A DNA stretch of 64,000 nt, from the NCBI RefSeq assembly GCF_004798865.1, contig NW_025336481.1, positions 9,337 to 73,336 of the forward strand, given 5' to 3'. The first letter of the stretch is position 1; every line of letters begins with the position of its first letter. The notes under the pieces were generated by a model. It was not told the origin of the DNA. It did no database searches and worked only from the letters and a program-made list of their open reading frames with translations. The position numbers were made by a program, and so were the translations under genes. Shown in pieces: positions 22,501 to 33,827 of this stretch. This DNA is from Varanus komodoensis (taxonomy: Eukaryota > Chordata > Lepidosauria > Squamata > Varanidae).

Positions 22501-23106
22501 CACCTGTGCCCTGGCGCCGGAAAGGCACTTGTCCTCCAGTCCCAGGAAGCGGGGAAGAGGCTTGTATGTTCCTCTGAACATACGCGGCCAGCGCTTTCTT
22601 CCGTTCTTGCTGCTCCAAAATCGGCCCTCGGCCTCTTGGTCAGCACCCGAGTGATGCTGCGTGTGCTGGGCTTCTGCTGGGGGGAGGCAGAGGCTGAACG
22701 CGCACAAGTGGCCCAGCACCCCCCCCCACGCCGAAGCATCTGCAGCTTTGCTCATCCGCCCAGCAGCGGCCGGGTAGAGTTCGGTGCCTGGCCCCGGGAC
22801 ACAAGGCGGGCAGGGTCCTCGCCGACTCTGGGGGCTTTCAGACAGCCCGGTGCTTGTCCTGGTGGCTCTGCTGGGGCCCTGAGCACCCCATGAAGGTGTC
22901 AGAATCCGTGCCAGCCTGCAGGCAGCTCTCAGTGGGCCAGGCCTCCGTAAGGCCCAGACTTGCTCAGCTAGGATGCTCGAGCAGCAAAGCCGGAGAGAGA
23001 GCGCAGCCATGGACCCGGGGACTGTGGAGCGGCCTGTCCCGTTCCCCCCCCCGCCCCCCAGCCCAGATGGGCCTTTGAACACTGCCCCCTGCTCCCTCTC
23101 TTCCAG

Positions 23107-26100
23107 CCTCTGCCAAGGAAGGAGCAGCCCCTGAGAAGACCGGGGAAAGCCTGCTTCTGGAACTGCTGGGAGCCATGTCTGCCGGGGCGCTGCCAGCTGC
23201 AGTCTCCAGCTTCTCGGGGGAGTTCAAGGCAGGGGCGGCCCTGCAGGTCGGCCGGGACATCACCATCCTCCTGGTGCTGAGGAACCTGGCTCCCGCAGCC
23301 AGGAGCCTGACTGCCAGGGTGACTGTTTGGACCATCCTCTACACGGGGAAGACGATGCATAGGCTCTTGAAGGACGCCCTCCCGGTGACCCTGGGTCCCG
23401 GTGAAGGTCAGTGCAGGTCTGGGGCGGCCTCCCCGTGAGCAGGCAGAGGGAGGACGGGCCATGGCATCTGGGTGGGCCGTGGCGGTGCTTGCCCGGCCCT
23501 GGCTTCAGCCAGGGAGGAGGGTGTTCCCAGCGCCGGGCACAGCAGCCCAGAAGCACCCAGGAAAGGAGGCGCCTCAGGGGACTCTGGGAGTGGAGTTCAG
23601 TTGCGTGGTGTGCAGGCGGCAGCAGCTTCGCCATGTGGCGGAGGCTGGCACTCCCCGACCGGTGCGCTGCGCATCACACTCCTTGGAAAACAGATCAGGA
23701 CAGCCGGAGCCTCCGCTGCCCACGGGGGATCTGGCCGAACTCGGGTGGAGTGAGGGCAGCTTGGCCCCTCCCCGCAATCTCCTTATGCACCTCCTGCCCC
23801 CACGTCCCCTCGGCCAGATGGCGAGGAGAAGCCGTGGCACCTGGGGTGGGGGGCAGATGCAGCAAGCGCGGCTTTTGCGTTAAATCCACATAAATCTTCC
23901 TTCCCCCCAGTCCTCCACCAGAACCCCCAAATCTTTCCCGTCCTTAAAACTAACCCACCCACCCAGCCTCCACTTCAGAACACGCACCTCCAGAGCAAAG
24001 TGGCGATTCCTTCTCGGGCGTGACCCACCCAGAGCCCCCCCATCAATGGCGGGACTGGCGAGATGAGCCTTCCTTCCCCGACATCCGAGCCGGCAGGGGA
24101 AGCAGAAGCTGTCCTCCTGCGGACCCCGGGCAGGGCCTGGCAGCCCCACTCGGCCCTGGCCTGCCCGGGGGGGATTCGCGCGGGGCACGGCCATAGGAAC
24201 AGAGAAGCAGAGCGAGTCGGAAGGGGCCTCCCGGGTCATCCAGGTTGACTCCCAGCTCCAGCCGGCTCCGCTCGTGACATGCCCACCATGCACACGTCCA
24301 GGACATGCATGTGAGGATCACACCCCCCGGGCCACCCTCCTCCTGCCTCAGGGAGCCCAGGCTCCATTTAGGTGCCAGGAAGCGCTTCCTGACAGTCAGG
24401 ACCCCGAGGGGGTGGAAGGGGCTTCCACGGGGGGTCCTTGAGGCCCCACCAGTGCGGGTGGTCAAAGGCTGGACATGCACATGGCGGGCATGTTGTGAGT
24501 AGAGCCGGCTGGAGCCGGGGGTCAGACTAGATGGCCCGGGAGACCCCCTCTGACTCGCTCTGTGTCTATGTTTCTTTCAGAGAAGAGGATTCCGATTACG
24601 ATCCCATATGCTGAATACAAGCAGCACCTGACTTCCGACAACATGATCCAAGCGACTGCCCTCTGCCGTGGAGCAGCAGGCCGCCTCACAGTGGTGAAGG
24701 GGGTCTTCGCCCTGGGCAGCCCCCCCATCCTCATAAAGGTGGGCATCCTTGCTGGCCGCTCCCCTGCCCAGACCTGCTCCCCTCCGCACGTGGGCCCGGG
24801 GCCTGGGAAGGGCCCCTCCCGGGAGTTCATGCCACCACTGCCACCCAGGTGGTCACTGCCGAGCAGAACCGTGCGTGTGAACCCCGGGTGCGGGGAGACC
24901 CGGCAGTCGGTGAGAGCGGCATTTCCAGGGGAGGAGTCCCCGGGGGGGCAGGGCGGGGGGTTAGCAGCGCCTGGCCTGGCCCGGCCCGGCCCGGCCCGGC
25001 CTGCCTCCCGGGCCGGGGAGCCTCGGCGGGGGCTTGGGGCCGCCCTGCTCACCCGTGCTTCTGCCCGGCAGGTGCTGGGCCAGGCGAAGGTGGGCGAGGT
25101 GGCCAGAGTGGAGGTGACGCTCACCAACCCGCTGGACGAGGACCTGCAGGACTGCAAGCTGCGGGCGGAAGGCAGCGATTTGACGGTGGACACGGTCGAG
25201 ATCGCGTAAGGACCGGGACCCCCAAGTGGGCAGGCAGCCCCCATGGGCGGCGGGGGAGGGCCCCGTGAGCCTGGGGTGGCTCTGCATTGCTTGGTCGAAG
25301 CCCAAGGGCTGTGCTCCGCCGGGGCAGGCAGAGTGGGGCTTGGGGAGCATGCCCCCCGCCGACTTCCCACGGTCGTCACTGGGCACGGGCGTTACACCTG
25401 ATGGAGCTTCCCGTCCGGCAGTCCAGGGCACGGGCGTGGGCATGGCTGGAGGCAGGGGCGGTTCTGCCATCCCCAGCATCCCCAGCCAGCACTGCTGCCG
25501 ACGGGGCATGTTGGCTGGCCGAGGCGAGGCGAGGCGAGGCGTGGGGGTGTGGAGGCCGGCCGTGCCGTGGCGCGAGTGGGGCGCGCATGCCACGCCGGCA
25601 CGGACCGGGGCCTGTCGGGGGTGGCGCCAGCCTTCCCGTGCCGGCTCTGCTGCGGTGGAGCCCGGGTGGCGAGGGGCCCGGCCGCAGGGCGGCTGCGCCT
25701 TTCCGGGCTGGGCCGCCTTGGACTTTGCGAGCCGAACCCTCAGCCCCAGGGCAGGCCAGCCCCTCCGGCCCCGCCGTGCTGCCGCCGCCGCCTCCCTCGC
25801 AGGTTCAGCCTGCGATCGATGCGACTGCCAGCCTGGACTGCTGACCTCCGTGCCCCCATGTCGAGAAGCAGGGCTCTAGACCCTCAGGGCAGCAGTCGGA
25901 GTTGGGGGCCGCCCCTGCAGACTGTGGCCTCCCGCCTGGAGGACGTCACGCGTGGGGACGGACACACTCCTGCGCAGCCGCAGCCCTTCCTCGGCGGGGG
26001 GAGTGGCGGGAGGGGGCGAAGGGCCCACAGGCGCCTTCGTGGACGTGCCCAAAGCAGGCGGCGCCTCCCTCGCCTCGTTGGTGCACCCGCCGCTCACCAG

Positions 26101-26329
26101 CCGCTGGGGCCCCCGAGCAGCCGCCCTGTGGAAGCTCTTCCAGCTCCCGGCGGGTCGAGCAGGTGCTTCCTCCCCCCGCAGGCTGCCGCCAGTGAAGGCC
26201 CGGGCCTGCTCCCACGTCCACCTGGACATCGTTCCCAGAAGAAGTGGGACCAAGCACCTGGTCGTCAGTTTCTCCAGTGACAAACTGCAGCACATCAATG
26301 CCTTTGAGGCCATTACGGTGGACGAGTGA
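23107..26329 (+). CDS. Transglutaminase, last four coding exons (C-terminal beta-barrels); catalytic core not found
   Basis: Exons 23107-23406, 24581-24738, 25072-25205 and 26182-26329. The phases join cleanly (1, 0, 2). They encode the family's C-terminal part: beta-barrel 1 (VGRDITILLVLRNL, VTVWTILYTGK), then ITIPYAEYKQHL and MIQATALC, then VLGQAKVGEVARVEVTLTNP, then HLDIVPRRSGTKHL to FEAITVDE-stop. AATAAA lies at 26442. The order and spacing match exons 10-13 of vertebrate TGM genes. Upstream (18.3-23.1 kb) I found no catalytic exon, only a CpG block and CR1, so this is either a truncated copy or a gene whose 5' exons I missed. The second exon's acceptor abuts a CR1 tail. Which TGM it is cannot be told. 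Family members cross-link Gln to Lys; without the core this product could not. Confidence 0.85.
24186..24306 (-). repeat. CR1 LINE tail, reverse
   Basis: Reverse CR1 3' end ('agagcgagtcggaaggggcc', then 'acatgcccaccatgcacac'). It is followed within about 30 bases by a forward CR1 tail, making an inverted pair in the transglutaminase intron. Confidence 0.85.
24335..24578 (+). repeat. CR1 LINE tail, forward, abutting a splice acceptor
   Basis: Forward CR1 3' end ('gtcagactagatggcccggg' at about 24522) closing with the CR1-type 'ctgtgtctatgtttctttc'. The AG acceptor of the transglutaminase exon (24579-24580) follows at once. Confidence 0.85.
24973..25000 (+). repeat. (GGCCC)n microsatellite
   Basis: Five or so copies of a GGCCC pentamer in a transglutaminase intron. 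Confidence 0.7.
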
Positions 26330-26441
26330 CCGGCACTTGGGCTGTGGCCGCCCAGGTGATGTCTCCCCCAAGGACAGCGCTCCCTGTCCCAGCTGCTGCC
26401 GCCGCCCTGAAAGCTTCGGCTGCTGTGAGGCACAGAGGTCA

Positions 26442-26447
26442 AATAAA
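26442..26447 (+). terminator. Poly(A) signal of the transglutaminase exons
   Basis: AATAAA, 113 bases after the stop codon. Confidence 0.6.
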
Positions 26448-26449
26448 CA

Positions 26450-28505
26450 GGAAAATGCATCGGCCCAGGGCTGCACTCGGGCTGTGGGAGGACTCAGCGG
26501 GCGAGGGCTGCCACGGGGACCCCCATCCGCACGGGCACGGGCAGGGCTGCGATGTGGCCCCCCCTCCGGGGCCTGGCCGGCGGCTTGGCCGAGGGCGACG
26601 GGGCCTGTGGGGGGGGGACGAGCCCCCTGCGTGCAGCAGGGCTGGGGGTCTGCCACGGAAGACCCTCCTGTTGCACTGCAGGGACTGGCAAGGAGCGGGT
26701 TGGCGTTGCCCACGGCGTTCCGTTTTCATTACGGGGCCTGGGATCTGCATTCCCGTTTCCTACCCCTGGTTGGGTTCGTTCTGCAGGCACCTCCCGCGCC
26801 CTCCACGGGCCGAGGGGCTGCCCGCCCACCGCGTGCTTCCTCTCCACGGGGGGCCAGGGGTTTGCACGCTGTTTTTCTCCATGCTGTTGCCGCCACCACG
26901 GCTTCTGCCCAATGTGCATTTTTTGGTGGTCCAGGACCTGTTACCCAAGTAACAGGAAGCAAAACACCCGCCAGCCCACAAGGTGAAGAGGCCAGTTGTG
27001 GTTGCTCCGTGTGGGGTGGGAAATGGAGCAGTGGGGAGCCCATCTGGAAGGCAAGCAATCAGCAGCATGAGGTGAGGGACAGGTGCTCCTGAGCGGAGTA
27101 AGAGCGCCGCTGCTGCAAACCAGGCACGTCCCAGAGCAGGGAGGGCCAGCCTTTGAGAGACCGAGCGCCCAGACTGCAACCCAAAACCCACGAATTTATT
27201 GCAAAGTGCCAGCACGGCAATAAAACCTGAACACTGAGGTTTTAGCTTAGAAAAAACACCTCACAGCCAGTCCAAGCAAATATATAAATATATATCCTTG
27301 GCAGCGCACTGACCAGCCATGCGAAACCTCGGATGAGTTGCGGCTCATGTGGCCTGGCACCACTATCCCTTTCCGCGCATGTGCATGGCCCCTTTTGGCG
27401 CTGTTATTCGATGCTCGGCTGCCGGGGCGACTTGGCTCGCGTGCCGACAGAGAGGGCTCTGCGTGCCCGCTGTGGGATGCGTGCCATGGGCTCGCCACCA
27501 CTGGCCCAGAGCCATCTCTTGTAAGTGCAGGAAGCTGCAGGAAAAGTCTAGCAGCCTTGTTCCTGAAAGGCTGCATCCCTTGTTCCAGCGGCCCCTCGCC
27601 CTGCGCGTTCTGAGCAGGGTCGGGAGTGCCACACCCCTCTGGCCCGCCACGGCCTCCTGACCGCTGATATTCCCACATGGCGGAGAGTAGCACCTCGCTG
27701 ACCCCCGAAGGCGCCCCCACGCGGCAGTCCCCAGCTGTGCAGGCGGGCACCTCGGCCCGCTCTTTGGTCCCCTGGGGGCCTGCCGGGCCACCTGGCAGCC
27801 GCTGCGAGGGCTCGTGGGGGGTGTGGGGCCTGCCCGAGGCTTCCCCAGGCCGCTGCCCGGGGGGAAGGGGCATCAGCTGCAGCCCATGGGGGCCTGGGCA
27901 GGGCTGGGGTGCAGCCGGCCGGAATCCACCCTCTAGCACTCGCGGGCTTCTTGCGGTGCCCGGCTTGGCCCTGCGGGGTGAGCCGGGGGGAGAGTTCTGT
28001 TCGTCGCCACACGCGGAGCGAAGGTGTTGTGACTCCCACAGCACAGAGAGCCAGTGATGCGGGTGGCGTGGGAAAGAGCGCCGCTTGCGCAGTGCCTGGG
28101 GTGCAATTCCTGGTGTGCGCCTTCTGCTTGTTGAGCACACGCCCCTGGAACGGTGACGGAAGGGACCAGGATCCAGGGAGCTGGGTCTGAGGGGGGTGTT
28201 TGACCATGGGCCCAGATGGCCCACCCTCCCTGAGGGAAACCCTGGCATGGCTCCCACGGTCCTCCTGCCCTTTAGCCCAAATCTGCCCCTTGCCATTGGT
28301 TCTGATCCTGCCCCCGGAGCAGCTGAAAGCACCTCTGAGCCCCCTGAGCCAGGCCAGCCTTTCCGGTATCGGAGAATCGCCTCTTCTCCAGACTTGCTCA
28401 GCTCTTTCAACCATTTCTCAAGCATTTCCAGCCCGCTAACCATCCCAGTGCTGCTTCTCTGCACATGCCCCGTCTCATCACCATCCCTTGTAAAACGGGG
28501 CCATT
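26450..28505. other. Intergenic, no feature recognised
   Basis: Mostly GC-rich single-copy-looking sequence. A 405-codon open frame on the minus strand (27247-28464) shows no domain, signal peptide or splice logic and is not called as a gene. Confidence 0.5.
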
Positions 28506-29860
28506 CATATTCATAGAATCACAGAATAGAAGAGTTGGAAGGGGCCAGGAAGGCCATCGGGTCAACCTCCTGCTGTTGCAGGACGCCACGTTACACCATC
28601 CCACTCAGGTGGCTGTCCAGTTTCTTGAATGTTGCTAATGTGGGAGAGCCCCCCACCTCTCCGGGCAGCTGGTCCCACTGTCGAATCGCTCTGACAGTGA
28701 GGAAGCCTTTCCTGATGTCCAGCCTCAATCTGGGTTGTTGCAACTTAAGTTAACTATTCCGTGTCCTGCACTCTGGCATCAGCAAGAAGAAATCTTGACC
28801 TTCCCCTTTGTGATAGCCTTTGAGGGACTTAGAGGGATATCATGCCCCCCCCCCCAGCCTTCTCAAGGCTGATTATGCCAGTTCCCTCAGTCCTCTGCAA
28901 ACCGGCCACCAACCTTGTGGCCCTACGCTGCACTGACTCCAACCTGGCTATATCCTTCCTGTAATGAGGGGCTCAAAACTGAGCACAATACTCCAGTTGC
29001 GGGCGCACCAGAGTCGCATAGAGTGGTAGCAATACCTCTCTTGATCTAGAAGCCACACTTCTGGCTATGCAACCAAGGGTAGCGTTCGCCCTCTTGGCCA
29101 CCGCATCGCACTGCTGGCTCACGTTCAGCCTGCAGTCAACCTGCACCCCGAGGTCCCTTTCACAAGTGCTGCTCTCCAGCCCCTTGTCACCTAACTTGCA
29201 CTCATGACACCCATTCCTATGCCCCAAGTGCAAGACCTTGCACTTCTCCACATTGAACGCCATCCTCTTGTCTCCTGCCCACTTCCATAGTCTGTCCAGA
29301 TCCTTTTGGATCCGGAGTACCTGCTCCTCAGTTGTGGCCACTGCTCCAGTTTTAGTGTCGTCTGCAAATTTGATCAGCAGACTGTTCACCCCTTTTTCCA
29401 TGTAATTGATGAAAAGATTAAATAGGATCGGCCCCAGGACAGAGCCCTGGGGGACCCCGCTTGTCACTGGCCGCCATCCCGCTGATTCCCCACTAATGGT
29501 TACCCTCTGCTTTCGGTCAGTCAACCATGCCCTAATCCACCGGACAGTGCTTTGGTGTATCCCAAAACTCCTCCGTTTCTCCACCAGGATATCATGGGGC
29601 ACTTTGTCAAAGGCCTTGCTGAAATCCAGGTATACCACATCCACTGCATCCCCGCCATCTAGCCATCGCGAAACCTTGTCATAGAATCCCACAAGGTTTG
29701 TCTGGCAGGACCTGTTTTTGCGGAAGCCGTGTTGTGTGGCCGCCAGCCTCCCTTCCCTATCCAGCATCGCTAGATCTCTCTCTATTATGGGCCTTTCCAT
29801 GGTCTTTCCCAGAATGGGCATCAGGCTAACCGGCCTGTGATTCCCTGTGTGCCCTCTAGC
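28506..29860 (-). repeat. CR1 LINE, reverse transcriptase and 3' end
   Basis: Minus-strand 5'-truncated CR1. An open stretch of about 280 codons (29821-28973) reads [48 protein letters not shown] and the catalytic FADDTK. The 3' end at 28506 carries the reverse of 'agttggaaggggcc'. The reverse-transcriptase core is well preserved. Confidence 0.9.
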
Positions 29861-30494
29861 ACGGCATCACAGAAACAGCTGCTTACTCAACAGAATGCGG
29901 CAACCCATCCAATGGCGTGAGAGGCCCCTGTGAACGCACAGCTCCTCTGCCAGGTCTGCCTGACAGAGACAACGTGTTCCACACGCACCGTGAGATCTCT
30001 ATCGGTTGCACATCACATCCTGATGCCTCGACGGTGCCACCCACAGCACAATGCGAACTCCAGAACAATGGGGGCTTCAGGGCCCTGGCGAACCATGGAG
30101 GGAAATCTTGCAGGCACGGAATCCTGGGTGGCCAGCGCTGTGCGCTCTCTTCCGCACCCGTTGGTAGCTTGGGTGCAATTCAGCGTAGCAAACTGGCGGT
30201 TGGAGCTGTTTCTTAGCAGGCTGCCAGGCAGCTCGCTCCCACTCCTGTCCCATGGCTGGAACACTGCTTGGGATGAAGACAACATTTCGGCAGCGGGCAG
30301 ACCAGTTCTCATTCTCTGGGTTTCCATCCATCCCATGTTGTGAATTGTGGATGTCTCAAACGATTGCCTTCAACTGTTTCAGAGTGAAAGGGCCTTGTTG
30401 AGGTGGCCCCTGCAGAGCTTTTCATGGGCATTAGCAGCTGCTCTGTTTCCCTGTCCATTTCTCTGCCAGCACTGTTTCCAGGGGGGCTGCTTAG

Positions 30495-30690
30495 GCCACA
30501 GAATCATCGAGTCAAGAGCTGGAGGGGGCCATGAGGGCCACCGGGTCCACCCGCCACCTCTTGCAGGACACCAGGTCACACCCTCCCCTGCCCAGTCTCT
30601 CCTTGCATGTCTCTCGAGGGCGAGAGCCCACCACCCCTCCGGGCAGCTCCTCCAGCACTCTGTTCACCCAAGCCAATCCGAGGAGGAGAT
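30495..30690 (-). repeat. CR1-like LINE 3' end
   Basis: Reverse of a CR1-type tail: 'cagaatcatcgagtcaagag', 'ggagggggccatgagggcca', then 'tgtctctcgagggcgagagc'. Confidence 0.65.
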
Positions 30691-31559
30691 GTGAGCTTCG
30701 TGTCGTCCGAAAGCCAATTCAGAGTGGGGCCACCTGGAACTATTACAGAATACAGGGCAGCGGGTGTATGCGATTTCCCTGACCATCCACCCGGGGGCAC
30801 CGTATTTTTGCAGTGGCAAATGTCGTGCCAACTTCTCGTGCCAGAGCAAGGCTGTGTCTGGATAGTCTGCCGGAGAGAAAGTGGGAGGCAGGCCACCAAT
30901 TGGCAGGGGAGAGGGTCTAAGGGAGCATCCATTTTTTTCACCGTGATGGCAAGAAAAGAGAAACGGGCAGGCAGGGCCGTCCCCGTGGCCGAGCGTTTGC
31001 TTCTCTGCGGGGGCCTGATGCTGCATTGCGCACCACCAGGGCGACGACGGCCACTTGGAGTTGCTGAGTGACCTCTGCGTTCTGGTGAGCAGCGGCAGGG
31101 TGTGCGTGCAGACGAGTGTGCCTCTTCCCCACGGGTGGTGCAGCGAAGGAGCTGGCACTGTGTGGAGACTCTCCCGACGCGCACGAGCAGGTTGGAGATG
31201 GCGCCCAGCGAGACGAGTCGCAGGCCAGCGACTTTGCGGGAAAGGTGATATGCGCACAGGTGAGGGCCTGGGCACACTGGGCGCCCTTGAGCACCACTTG
31301 CCCAGCAGCTTCGTGGGCGAGGCCTTGGAGGGAGAGGGGGAAAACGGTCTCCCCCTCCATTTCCTACACAAAATGCATTTTCTGTGCTCCTCTGTTATGT
31401 CTTCCCACTTCTGCCCCTCTCGGAAGCTGACGCAGTCCCCGCGGTCGGAGCCACGGCTCAGGGGAGCCGCTCCAGCTGCTTCACCGCTGCCCTTGCCCTT
31501 CTCTGCTTTGCTGGCAACTCCGTGAGGTGCTTTTTCAGGTCTCGCGACCTGGAAGGCAA

Positions 31560-32700
31560 ACAAGATTCCACGTGTGTCTGCATCAAAACTTTGTGCAAGG
31601 GGAGCAGGATCCTGGCAATTTGTGTCCGATGCCGTTGCTCGTTGTGCCCAGCGCAGGCTTCGCCTTGCGCGCAGCAGCTGTGCGCTGGGTCAGGACCTCC
31701 GTCGAGCTGCCCAGCACCACGCCGAGGCCCCCCTGGAGCGGTCGGTCCCAGCGCAGAGCCCATCGCGTGCTTACCCTGAGCCGCACGTGCTGCTTCGAGG
31801 CCCCCTCGCCCAGCCTGGCGAGACCCCCCTGGGATCCCGTTTGGGTTTCACCACCCCACCTAGTCTGGGGTCGTCGGCAGGCTCGGCCACTTCACTGCTC
31901 GCTCCTGACCCCAAATCATTTACGAATAGGTCGAAAAGGATTGGCCCATGCACAGAACATGCGGGACGCCACCCATGACCTCCCTCCACTGGCAGAACCT
32001 GCCACCTGCCTTCTGTCCTTTGACCAGTTATTGACCCATAAGCCCCCCACACACTGATCCCCCCCACCAACCCACCCATGTTATTCCATGACCGCTTCAT
32101 CGGCTCGGGAGTCTGGGGCGAGGGGTTTGGCAAAAGCCCTCTGGAAGTCCACTGGATCACCCCGACTACCTGCTTACTGACTCTCTCAAAGAAGGGTCAG
32201 TGAAAGAGGACTTGCCTTTCCGGAAGCCAGAAATGTTGATTCTTTTCTGTCTTTAGTAGGCCTTCAACCAGTTAACACAGAACCCTTTAAGCCAACTGGC
32301 CGGTGGTTTCCCAGCTCCCCCCAATCCCTTTGGAAAGCTGGCATTACACTGGCCCTTCTCCAGCCCTTCTGGTACAGCGACTGATATTTGGGGCATGTCA
32401 AATGTTTTGGCGAGAGGGTCAGCAATTCACTCCCGAGCTCTCTGAGATCTCTGGGATGGCTGCCGCCTGGGCCTGGAGATTTATTAACTTCCAGGCTGTC
32501 AATGAGGCCAGGAGCTTCACCTTTTGCCTCCGCTCTCCGCCTTCGCCCTCGACTCCCTTCGTGCACAAGCATGGATGTTGGCTTGGCCTGCGCCGGTGGG
32601 CACCCCTTCCACCACCGCTTCATTGCCATCACCTCAGGGTTAAAGTGTCAATTCTGCGCTCTCTTCCTTCCCCCTTTCTGCCACTCAAAACATCACCGTG
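31560..32700 (-). repeat. Old L3/CR1-like LINE, reverse
   Basis: The reverse strand reads HGPILFDLFVNDLGSGASSEVAEPADD, in pieces, i.e. the reverse-transcriptase B/C motif region of an old CR1/L3-type LINE, followed further 5' by 'cctggagatttattaacttc'. Heavily decayed. Confidence 0.65.
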
Positions 32701-33690
32701 CCCAGAGAAATGCAAGATCCTTGCCAATGAAGCAAGATCGACTCCAGAGGGAAGTCACGAGACAGAGCCTTGCGAGGCCCTGCAGGCTGAAAAGCGGTCC
32801 CAGGTGGTCCATCCCCAAACTGGACCACCCCTCTGGGCACGGTTTCGAGAGGCCGTCACCTCCTAGGGCAGTCCAGGCACCAACCGTTCTGGGCTATCGC
32901 CCAACAAGCCAAGGGTTGCGGGTTGGCGAGCGGCAGAGCGAGATGCGGTGGCAAGCACAGCGCGGGACGTTTCTCGCCACAAAGTTGGGGCGTAATTCTG
33001 AGTAGAAAAAGGCGAACAGGCGCCCTTTCCATTCTGCAGACGCGACAAGGCCGATGGGGCGGCAGCTTGATTCAGAAGGGAAACCTGGTGGAGGGGGAAT
33101 TCAAAGGCACCCGCAAAGGAAGCGAGGCACACGGGGATGGTGCGCAGGACGGGAGGGAGGAGCCCCGTCTGCGGCTGGGTGGCTCTCCGGGGGTGGAAAC
33201 TGCAGGGCCCTGGGCGGGCGCTGGGAAGCCGCAGGGACCCTGCCTGGCTGGGAGCATCAAATGGAAGGGGGGGACCTGAAGGTGCTGCGGGAGGGAAAAG
33301 GGAGGGCTCTGAGGATAAGAAGACGTGAGCCAGAGGAAGCAGCACGATGGGCCAGCTGGCCGCTCAGGAAGGTGTTCTCGCTGGGGCACGGAGACGCGGT
33401 GTATGCGTGTGTGGGGGGGGGCTGCTTGCCATGCCAAGGAGCTGCCTGCCCGGTTCCTGCTGCTGCATCCTGCTCGGACGGAGGCGTGCTGGGAAACAGC
33501 CTCCCGCCAAGGGAGCGCTGGTCACCGGCCGCTGCCCCGGGCATATCAAAGCCCCGTCCTCGCGCTGGTTTGACTCGGAGCCATGTACTTGTCCTTCTTG
33601 GGAACATTTCAGCCTCGCTCGTTCTCTGCCTGCCGCCCATTGTTCGGGGCTGGGCTGGGCCTCATTGTGGAAAGTCGAGGGGAGGCCAGG

Positions 33691-33697
33691 TATAAGA
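33691..33697 (+). promoter_or_regulatory. TATA box of gene D
   Basis: TATAAGA in 'ccaggtataagaagc', 46 bases upstream of the gene D start codon. Confidence 0.65.
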
Positions 33698-33736
33698 AGC
33701 GGTCCCTGGCGGAGGGCGCTCACTGCCGGCCGCGCC

Positions 33737-33827
33737 ATGTGTGCTCCTGGGGCCCTCCACCTCCTCCTGGTGGGAACGCTCATGCTCCCAGCGCAGCTGC
33801 CCCTCACGTCTGCCAAGGTTTACACAG
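33737..33827 (+). CDS. Gene D exon 1: signal peptide
   Basis: 91 nt ending TAC ACA G with donor gtgagt. It encodes [20 protein letters not shown] followed by a cleavage region near [10 protein letters not shown]-run of about 24 bases follows in intron 1. Confidence 0.85.

Larger units (their letters stand above)
29862..33685. other. Intergenic LINE-rich stretch upstream of gene D
   Basis: Holds a reverse CR1 tail (30495-30690) and a decayed reverse L3/CR1-like element (31560-32700). The remaining parts, 29862-30490, 30700-31555 and 32700-33685, show nothing I can name. Confidence 0.55.

Noticed and set aside
27247-28464. 405-codon minus-strand frame
   Set aside because: No recognisable domain, no splice logic, no conserved neighbour. 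Kept only as a note.
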